The position numbers and the translations under genes are program-made. From assembly GCA_946478915.1 (NCBI GenBank), contig CAMLER010000411.1:1-5222 (forward strand): a stretch of 5,222 nucleotides of DNA, given 5' to 3'. Below are positions 1-4,406 of the stretch, piece after piece; position 1 is the stretch's first letter, and every line of letters begins with the position of its first letter. The notes under the pieces were generated by a model. That model saw only the letters and a program-made list of their open reading frames with translations. It did not search any database and was not told where the DNA came from. Source of the DNA: an uncultured Chryseolinea sp. (GTDB lineage: Bacteria > Bacteroidota > Bacteroidia > Cytophagales > Cyclobacteriaceae).

Positions 1-570
1 AAAGCGATAGGTTGAAAATCTATTGCTGAATACAACCTGTTCAATCCGATCCAGCGTACTGCGACATTCATTCCCAGTTTCGTAACAATGTTCGTACAAG
101 CTAAGCTCGTTTGAAAAATGATCAACGATGATAACGTATCGATATAATTTATAAAGAATGTCGGGTATGTTTTCTTCTGTTTTCGAGATCGCAACATCTT
201 CGAAATACCGGATGGAGTCATACCCCATGTAACCGAAGAATCCACAATTCACATATTTTGACGGAGCTCCATCTGTTATAAAAGCATTGCGAAATTCCTC
301 GAACACGTCAATTACCTGTCCTGTTCTATTTAGTTTTTCACTTTCAAAAAGGCCATCCGGGTAACGGCGTTCAACCACGTCGTCTTCTACTTTGAAGGAG
401 GCAATAGGCTCGCAGCAAATAAAAGAAAGGCTATTCTCATGACCATGGTAGTCGGAGCTTTCGAGCAAAATACTTCCGGCATATACGTCACGTAGCTTTA
501 AATAAATATTCACAGGTGTGATCGTATCCGCCAGAAGCTTCTTAGAGTATGTGGTTAGTTTATACTTCAT
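1..570 (-). CDS. trpE: Anthranilate synthase component I, N-terminal 190 residues (partial)
   Basis: The minus-strand frame is open from the ATG at 568-570 to the left edge, so the gene is cut and only 190 residues are visible. TrpE uses glutamine-derived ammonia, supplied by TrpG, to convert chorismate to anthranilate, the first committed step of tryptophan synthesis in the cytoplasm. The visible part is the family's N-terminal domain. It begins MKYKLTTYSKKLLADTITPV and has LLESSD at residues 35-40; the LLES motif forms part of the tryptophan feedback site in characterised TrpE proteins. A GFFGYMGYDSIRYFE segment follows at 110-124, matching the conserved G-x-x-GY region. The chorismate-binding catalytic domain lies outside the window. 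The ATG at 570 is the first in frame after an in-frame stop and sits about 30 nt after the attenuator U-run. No Shine-Dalgarno is obvious, as is common in Bacteroidota. The upstream trp attenuator independently supports the assignment. PabB or other chorismate-binding paralogues are less likely. Confidence 0.93.
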   Translation of the reverse strand, partial: MKYKLTTYSKKLLADTITPVNIYLKLRDVYAGSILLESSDYHGHENSLSFICCEPIASFKVEDDVVERRYPDGLFESEKLNRTGQVIDVFEEFRNAFITDGAPSKYVNCGFFGYMGYDSIRYFEDVAISKTEENIPDILYKLYRYVIIVDHFSNELSLYEHCYETGNECRSTLDRIEQVVFSNRFSTYRF

Positions 571-599
571 AATTTTCTTATTCTTCCAAAATATCGGTC

Positions 600-632
600 A
601 AAAAGAAGGCCTGCTGTGAACAGCAGGCCTTC
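600..632 (-). terminator. Intrinsic terminator of the trp attenuator (3:4 hairpin)
   Basis: On the minus strand a perfect 12-bp stem, GAAGGCCTGCTG / CAGCAGGCCTTC with a TTCA loop (arms about 621-632 and 605-616), is followed at once by five T (604-600). This is a textbook Rho-independent terminator. It lies only about 30 nt before the trpE start codon, so it would stop transcription before the structural gene. The stem is palindromic, but the plus-strand side has no U-run after it, so it should act only towards trpE. Confidence 0.93.
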
Positions 633-695
633 GGGCTTATCGTTAAGTCATAGCAAGGCTGTTCACAAATCAAATCCTGATCTGTGCCACCACCA
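600..695 (-). promoter_or_regulatory. Ribosome-mediated trp operon attenuator (1:2, 2:3 and 3:4 structures)
   Basis: Three mutually exclusive pairings can be read in the leader RNA. The 1:2 pause hairpin pairs CACAGATCA (686-678) with TGATTTGTG (672-664): 9 bp with one G-U and a 5-nt loop, starting right after the Trp codons. The 2:3 antiterminator pairs TGTGAACAGC (667-658), which spans the leader stop codon, with GCTGTTCACA (624-615): 10 perfect bp that include the terminator loop and part of both its arms. The 3:4 terminator is at 632-600. A ribosome stalled on the Trp codons would mask region 1, let 2:3 form and allow readthrough into trpE. A ribosome reaching the stop codon would cover region 2, so the terminator forms. 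The structures are visible in the sequence; the mechanism is inferred from the classical trp attenuation model. Confidence 0.9.
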
Positions 696-719
696 TGCAA
701 TGTTTGACATTCTTTTCAT
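663..719 (-). CDS. trpL: trp operon leader peptide with three consecutive Trp codons
   Basis: This small minus-strand ORF encodes MKRMSNIAWWWHRSGFDL followed by TGA (663-665). The three TGG codons are at 687-695. A second in-frame ATG at 708-710 would give a 15-residue version, MSNIAWWWHRSGFDL. The longer start at 719 is listed because it lies directly after the tandem TAG TAA stops that end bTHX, which would allow termination-reinitiation; an A-rich stretch before the 710 ATG makes that start possible as well. Its role is as a sensor: translation speed over the Trp codons reports the level of charged tRNA-Trp. The peptide itself probably has no function. Consecutive Trp codons just ahead of a pause hairpin, antiterminator and terminator in front of trpE make chance unlikely. 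The gene symbol follows enteric usage by analogy, not by sequence homology. Confidence 0.88.
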   Translation of the reverse strand: MKRMSNIAWWWHRSGFDL

Positions 720-722
720 TTA

Positions 723-911
723 CTAAGCGTCCGCTTTTTTCTTTGTTGTTCTTTTAGCCTTTGGCGATGCCGTTTCGCTCGACGCAGTCGGTGCTACCTT
801 CTTCGACGCGGTGCGTTTCAACTTTGCCTTCAGGGCTTTTCTCTTCCTTGAATTGCCATACGAATCCCTCCAGATCTTGCCTTTTTTGGTTTTCTTATCG
901 CCTTTTCCCAT
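723..911 (-). CDS. 30S ribosomal protein THX (bTHX), with long basic C-terminal tail
   Basis: A 62-residue, very basic protein starting MGKGDKKTKKGKIWRDSYGN. The G-K-G-D-x-K-T-K-K-G-K-I N-terminus followed by an SYGN(S/T)R-type segment (residues 17-21) is the signature of the bTHX family, a small subunit protein known in Thermus and present in Bacteroidota; it sits in the head of the 30S subunit. The Thermus protein is only about 26 residues long. Here the core covers about residues 1-25 and is followed by a Lys/Ala/Thr/Ser-rich tail (about 26-62, ending KRTTKKKADA) that is probably disordered and RNA-binding. An upstream in-frame ATG at 965 would add 18 residues, but it lies upstream of the predicted -7 promoter element and the added sequence is not family-like, so the start at 911 is preferred. 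The gene ends in TAG followed by in-frame TAA, directly before the trp leader ORF. Confidence 0.9.
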   Translation of the reverse strand: MGKGDKKTKKGKIWRDSYGNSRKRKALKAKLKRTASKKVAPTASSETASPKAKRTTKKKADA

Positions 912-935
912 GAAGCTTCGTGTAGTTTGCGTGCG

Positions 936-966
936 CAATAATAATAAAGTTACGACGCATTGCAAA
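936..966 (-). promoter_or_regulatory. Bacteroidota-type promoter for bTHX (and possibly trpE)
   Basis: The minus strand has TTTG (966-963), a 19-bp spacer, and TATTATTG (943-936), one mismatch from the Bacteroidota -7 consensus TAnnTTTG. The expected transcription start is near 929-930, leaving a 5' leader of about 18 nt before the bTHX ATG at 911. No comparable TTTG/TAnnTTTG pair is visible inside bTHX or between it and the trp leader. Confidence 0.6.
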
Positions 967-1052
967 AAAAATTAAAAGAACGTTTTCTTTTCCCGGTCGG
1001 GCTCAGAAGCACTCCGGGCTACTCCTACACTATGATGTTGCCATTGTGAAGG

Positions 1053-1141
1053 AGGGTAATAGGGAATAAGGCGTGCACTTTGCGACTAAATCATCCTGCG
1101 GATCCGTATTCCCTATACCCTATAGCCTATGCCTTATAAAT
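1053..1141. repeat. Element A: inverted pair of 7-bp tandem arrays (TAGGGWA type)
   Basis: The right array (1107-1141, plus strand) has a 7-bp period: TATTCCC, TATACCC, TATAGCC, TATGCCT, then a degenerate TATAAAT. The left array (1053-1073) reads the same heptamers on the other strand: AGGGTAA, TAGGGAA, TAAGGCG, with one base of slippage. ATAGGGAATA (1059-1068) and TATTCCCTAT (1107-1116) are exact inverted copies about 38 bp apart; allowing one bulged A, the arms extend to 14 bp. The element fills most of the gap between the M13 peptidase stop and the bTHX promoter. I see no ORF or RNA gene in this gap. Confidence 0.65.
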
Positions 1142-1159
1142 ATGGTATGCGCTCAACAT

Positions 1160-1182
1160 AAAAAAGATGCCGCATGCACATC
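1160..1182 (-). terminator. Possible weak terminator of the M13 peptidase gene
   Basis: On the minus strand, starting inside the TGA stop codon, GATGT (1182-1178) can pair with GCATC (1170-1166) around a 7-nt loop, followed by six T (1165-1160). The stem is only 5 bp with one G-U pair, so termination here may be weak or need help from the inverted repeat just downstream. Confidence 0.4.
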
Positions 1183-3244
1183 ACCATATTGAAACTCTCG
1201 CGCTATCTGGTCTGTACATCTTATCACCTTCCTTGACATTGAAAGCCTCGTAGAAGGGTTCGAAATTCGACAGTGGAGCATTGGCGCGATACATTGCCGG
1301 CGCGTGGGGATCCGTTTGCACTTGCGTACGGAGGAACTCATCTTTAAACTTAGTCCTCCAGATCGTACCCCAGGAAATAAAAAAGCGCTGTTCAGGGGTT
1401 AGGCCATCGATTAGTCCGGGCTTTTCATTGTTTTTATAAAAGCGTTGCAGACCCTCAAAGGCCATAACAATTCCGCCAAGGTCACCGATATTTTCGCCAA
1501 GGGTAAATTTACCTTGAACAAATACATCCGGTAAGGGCTCATACTGATCGAACTGTGCGGCATATGCATCTCCTTTCTGTTGGAACAATGCCAGGTCCTT
1601 TTCTGCCCACCAGTTTTTTAAATTGCCGTCCGCATCAAACTGGCTTCCCTGATCATCGAAGCCATGCGAAATTTCATGACCGATAACCGCGCCAATACCC
1701 CCATAGTTGACCGCTTCATCAGCTTTATAATTATAAAAGGGAGGCTGCAAGATCCCGGCAGGAAACACGATCTCATTGAACAATGGATTGTAGTAAGCAT
1801 TAACGGTTTGGGGTGTCATTTCCCACTCTGTCTTATCAACAGGTTTATCCAATTTCTCTATGAGTTCTTCCACCTGGAAGCGAGTTGCATTTACGGCATT
1901 AGCAAAATAAGATGCTCCCTCCGGTGTTTTATCTACTTTTAATTTTGAATAATCCTTCCACTTATCCGGGTACCCAATCTTAACAGTGAAAGTGCTCAAT
2001 TTCTTTAGCGCCATTTCCTTTGTTGAGTCTGACATCCAATCCAGTGTCTTCAGTCTGTCAGCGAAAGCAAGTTTGATATTTTCAACCATATCGAGCGCCT
2101 TTTGCTTGGCTTCGGGCGGAAAATTTTCATCCACATATAACTTTCCAATTGCTTCACCTAAATAGCCGTCGGTAACGTCCAATACTCTCTTCCATCGTGG
2201 ACGCATCTCTTCCGTACCTCTCAAATACTTGCTGTAAAACGTGAATGATTCGGAAACAAAGGCGTTGCTTAGGAAGGGTGCAGAGCCACGAAGCAACGAT
2301 GCCCGCAAATAAGTCTTAATATCATCCAGGCTTTGACTTTTTATAATTCTTTCTGTTTCCCTGATAAACTCCGGCTCAGTAACAATAAGAGTATCTTCCT
2401 TCACCTTGAGCTCTGCAAAGTATTTATTCCAATTTATAGTTGGAGCAAGTTGTCCGAGTTCTGCAAGGGTTTTTGGATTGTATTGCTTTGCAGGATTTCG
2501 CCGATCTTCCTTGCTCAGCATTTTTTTGGCCAGCTGGGTCTCAATATCAAGTACTTTCGCCGCATCCGACTTTGCTTTCGCATCTTCCGTTCCGGCGAGC
2601 TTAAACAAGTTGGTAATGAATTGAGTGTATCTCTCGCGGGTTTCTTTCGACTTAGCGTCTTCCTTGAGATAATAATCCCGCTCTGGAAGTCCGATGCCTC
2701 CGGAAGCCACATAAGCCGCCATCTTCTTGCTGTTCTTGAAATCTGGCATCACACCAAATCCAAAAAACGCACCGCCCCCTACACCGTTTAGCACGTCGGA
2801 TGCGAGGTAATCCTGAACATCGTTCTTGCTCTTAATACCATCGATTCGTTCCATGTGCGCCTTCAAAGGTTCAATGCCAGCCTTTTCTGCCAGCAAGGAG
2901 TCCATTGCTATAGAATAAAAGTCTGCAGCCTTGCGCTGGTCACTTCCTTCCGGATATTTTTCTGTATTCTCTCCCGCTGCCTTCAGGACTTTCAATACCT
3001 GATCATTATTAAATTCACGGAGTTCGTTGAACGCTCCCCAACGCCCTTGATCAGGTGGAATCGTTGCTTTCGAAATCCAGAGGCCGTTAACATATTTAAA
3101 AAAGTCGTCCTGCGGCCGAACGGTCGTATCGATATTTTCCAGCGTGATACCGACCCCGGCGGAAGCCTCCTCTGTCTTTTGTGACGCGCACGAGTTGGCC
3201 AAAAGCGCTATGCCCGCTAACACGGGATAAATGAGTTTTTTCAT
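1181..3244 (-). CDS. M13 family (neprilysin/PepO-like) zinc metallopeptidase, probable lipoprotein
   Basis: A complete 687-residue member of peptidase family M13, zinc endopeptidases that cleave short peptides. The zinc site is present: HEISH at 523-527 (ligands His523 and His527, catalytic Glu524) and ENIGDLGG at 584-591 (third ligand Glu584, with Asp588). The substrate-binding NAYYNP is at 482-487. His647 and Arg653 in DPHAPAMYR match the spacing of neprilysin His711/Arg717. The N-terminal M13 domain covers about 40-420 and begins with the typical DDFFKYVNGLW. The protein ends VSIW, resembling the family's usual C-terminal Trp. Residues 1-18 form a Lys-Lys plus hydrophobic signal, and Cys19 in LLANSC fits a lipoprotein signal, so it is probably anchored outside the cytoplasm. 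No other cysteine is seen, unlike the disulfide-rich animal enzymes. It is likely monocistronic: divergent from the plus-strand gene, with its own promoter, and separated from bTHX by about 270 bp. The physiological substrate is unknown. Confidence 0.95.
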   Translation of the reverse strand: MKKLIYPVLAGIALLANSCASQKTEEASAGVGITLENIDTTVRPQDDFFKYVNGLWISKATIPPDQGRWGAFNELREFNNDQVLKVLKAAGENTEKYPEGSDQRKAADFYSIAMDSLLAEKAGIEPLKAHMERIDGIKSKNDVQDYLASDVLNGVGGGAFFGFGVMPDFKNSKKMAAYVASGGIGLPERDYYLKEDAKSKETRERYTQFITNLFKLAGTEDAKAKSDAAKVLDIETQLAKKMLSKEDRRNPAKQYNPKTLAELGQLAPTINWNKYFAELKVKEDTLIVTEPEFIRETERIIKSQSLDDIKTYLRASLLRGSAPFLSNAFVSESFTFYSKYLRGTEEMRPRWKRVLDVTDGYLGEAIGKLYVDENFPPEAKQKALDMVENIKLAFADRLKTLDWMSDSTKEMALKKLSTFTVKIGYPDKWKDYSKLKVDKTPEGASYFANAVNATRFQVEELIEKLDKPVDKTEWEMTPQTVNAYYNPLFNEIVFPAGILQPPFYNYKADEAVNYGGIGAVIGHEISHGFDDQGSQFDADGNLKNWWAEKDLALFQQKGDAYAAQFDQYEPLPDVFVQGKFTLGENIGDLGGIVMAFEGLQRFYKNNEKPGLIDGLTPEQRFFISWGTIWRTKFKDEFLRTQVQTDPHAPAMYRANAPLSNFEPFYEAFNVKEGDKMYRPDSARVSIW

Positions 3245-3261
3245 AGTTAATGAGATTTGTG

Positions 3262-3292
3262 CGAATATAATAAGCCGACAGCAGACAGCAAT
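3262..3292 (-). promoter_or_regulatory. Candidate promoter of the M13 peptidase gene
   Basis: The minus strand has ATTG (3292-3289), a 19-bp spacer, and TATATTCG (3269-3262), one mismatch from TAnnTTTG. Spacing and quality are the same as at the bTHX promoter. Transcription would start around 3255, about 10 nt before the ATG at 3244. The -33 element and most of the spacer lie inside the left heptamer array of element B. Confidence 0.5.
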
Positions 3293-3439
3293 CAGCTGAC
3301 AGCTTGCAACTGCGTCTTACTTCTAGCGGCTTCGCTGCCATTCGTTATTTACCCTTCATTTGAATTGTGGCTTCATGCGACGATAGAAAAATTCTAAAAT
3401 CGCACACCTAAGCTGTTTGCTGACGGCTGAATGCTGTCA
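3276..3439. repeat. Element B: inverted pair of 7-bp tandem arrays (NNNCAGC type)
   Basis: The left array (3276-3303) has CAGC repeating exactly every 7 bp four times: CGACAGC, AGACAGC, AATCAGC, TGACAGC. The right array (3412-3439) has GCTG every 7 bp four times: GCTGTTT, GCTGACG, GCTGAAT, GCTGTCA. It is therefore the same unit on the opposite strand. AGCTGACAGC (3294-3303) has an exact inverted copy at 3433-3442. The direct repeat CAGCTTGCA also occurs at 3300-3308 and 3438-3446. The 108-bp interior has no ORF that looks real. The element lies between two divergent genes. Confidence 0.65.
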
Positions 3440-3454
3440 GCTTGCATTTTTTTC

Positions 3455-3468
3455 TAATATTGCAATAT
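3455..3468 (+). promoter_or_regulatory. Possible -7 element with overlapping 12-bp palindrome
   Basis: TAATATTG (3455-3462) differs from TAnnTTTG at one base and would place the transcription start about 16 nt before the ATG at 3485. No good TTTG lies 19 bp upstream, where the right array of element B ends. It overlaps the perfect palindrome ATATTGCAATAT (3457-3468), which could be an operator or simply AT-rich chance. Both readings are tentative. Confidence 0.3.
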
Positions 3469-3484
3469 CTAAACCCACTATCGT

Positions 3485-4183
3485 ATGAAGACGGTTTTTA
3501 CCTTATTGTTAAGTATCTGCGTATCCCTGGAGATCCTTGCACAGTGTAACTCATTCTTCCCCATCAAGGAAAATGTCCGCTATGAGTATGAGATGTATGA
3601 CAAAAAAGAAAAGGTGACCACAAGAATGACCCACACTTTCAAAAACATCAAAGGCTCTGGCGACAACATGAGCGCTACGATGATGCAAGAACTTTATGAC
3701 GCGAAGAAAGGGGATAAAATTGCCACGTCCGACCTGGAATGGAAATGCGAAAACGGCACGCTCCATTTCGATATGAAATCGATGAACCTAATGATGGACA
3801 ATACACAGCAGATGAATATGGGCGAAAGTGGAATGTCGGTCGATGTAACCGGCGACCAGCTTGATCTTCCCTCCGATCTTTCGGTAGGCCAAACGTTGAA
3901 GGACGTTTCGTATAATATCAAAATGACCATGGGTACTATCACCGTGATGAACAGAACATACCATATCAAAGAACGCAAAGTAGAATCCCAGGAAAATCTT
4001 ACCACGCCGGCGGGTATTTTCGATTGTTACAAGGTCACGTTTACAACTGTCGACGATAAAGGTCGCGGGGAAATAAAATCCGCAATCTGGTATGCAAAAG
4101 ATGCCGGAATGGTGAAGTCCGAAAATTATGATGACAAAGGCAAAATGAGCAGCCGCCAGGTTTTGACTTCGATTACTCGGTAA
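3485..4183 (+). CDS. Secreted protein of unknown function, DUF3108/TapB-like
   Basis: A complete 232-residue protein with an N-terminal signal: Lys2, a hydrophobic core (residues 4-18), and a likely signal peptidase I cut after Ala19 (ILA-QC). Cys21 is preceded by Gln, which does not fit a good lipobox, so a periplasmic or secreted protein is preferred over a lipoprotein. The mature start (CNSFFPIKENVRYEYEMYDK), a middle rich in Met, Asp and Thr, and a TTPAGIFDCYKVTF segment near residues 173-186, followed by an IWYAKDAGMVKSENYD-type strand pair, resemble Bacteroidota proteins annotated as DUF3108 or TapB-like, which are predicted beta-rich exported proteins. That assignment rests on remembered family character, not on a search. 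No catalytic motif is visible. It is divergent from the M13 peptidase and convergent with the permease, so it is probably monocistronic. Start choice: the ATG at 3485 directly precedes the signal peptide. Confidence 0.8.
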   Translation: MKTVFTLLLSICVSLEILAQCNSFFPIKENVRYEYEMYDKKEKVTTRMTHTFKNIKGSGDNMSATMMQELYDAKKGDKIATSDLEWKCENGTLHFDMKSMNLMMDNTQQMNMGESGMSVDVTGDQLDLPSDLSVGQTLKDVSYNIKMTMGTITVMNRTYHIKERKVESQENLTTPAGIFDCYKVTFTTVDDKGRGEIKSAIWYAKDAGMVKSENYDDKGKMSSRQVLTSITR

Positions 4184-4184
4184 T

Positions 4185-4396
4185 CGTTATCCGTTATCCG
4201 TTATCCGTTAATCGTTAATCGTTATTCGTGGGTGCAAGCATTGGGTGCGGGTGTGCGCCAGACCAAAGTGCGTGCGCTTTTCTCGAGTTTCCCAAATACT
4301 TAATTACGATTCAGATTTACTATGAAATAGTTCAAGCTGAGTCGCACACGCCACGGATAACTATTAACGGATAACTATTAACGGACAGCGAATAAC
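4185..4396. repeat. Element C: two 42-bp inverted arrays of a 7-bp repeat (GTTATCC type)
   Basis: The left array (4185-4226) has six heptamers on the plus strand: CGTTATC three times, CGTTAAT twice, CGTTATT. The right array (4355-4396) has six on the other strand; on the plus strand it reads GGATAAC and TATTAAC alternating twice, then GGACAGC and GAATAAC. Read inwards, each array is followed by GTGG and then a GTGTGCG word (4251-4257 on plus; 4349-4343 on minus). The element fills the gap between two convergent genes and starts 1 nt after the plus-strand stop codon. Transcripts from either side could fold into a long imperfect hairpin with a loop of about 128 nt. Confidence 0.75.
4265..4283 (+). 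terminator. Weak candidate terminator after the secreted-protein gene
   Basis: AAAGTG (4265-4270) can pair with CGCTTT (4275-4280) around a CGTG loop (6 bp with one G-U pair). Four T at 4278-4281 partly overlap the stem, then CTC follows. It lies about 80 nt after the stop codon and inside element C. It is weak, and the larger inverted arrays may matter more. Confidence 0.2.
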
Positions 4397-4406
4397 GGCG
4401 TACCGC

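Noticed and set aside
912..965. An 18-residue N-terminal extension of bTHX from the ATG at 965
   Set aside because: The predicted -7 element (936-943) lies inside this stretch, the family starts at MGKGDKK, and the added residues show no family character.
1053..1141. A CRISPR array
   Set aside because: The repeat unit is only 7 bp with no spacers between units, and no cas gene is nearby.
1664..1942. Plus-strand open frame of 92 codons opposite the M13 peptidase
   Set aside because: It is antisense to a well-supported gene that carries the catalytic motifs, and its translation has no recognisable domain.
2333..2791. Plus-strand open frame of 152 codons opposite the M13 peptidase
   Set aside because: It lies entirely antisense to the peptidase's coding sequence; its composition looks like a reverse-strand shadow and no protein family is recognisable.
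3096..3341. Minus-strand open frame running from element B into the M13 N-terminus
   Set aside because: It overlaps the peptidase's signal sequence in another frame and includes the heptamer array; there is no start context or family signal.
3694..4005. Minus-strand open frame of 103 codons opposite the secreted-protein gene
   Set aside because: It is antisense to a gene with a clear signal peptide and coherent sequence; nothing supports it as real.
4185..4396. An insertion sequence with terminal inverted repeats
   Set aside because: The interior is only about 128 bp with no transposase, the ends are tandem arrays rather than unique inverted repeats, and no target-site duplication is visible.
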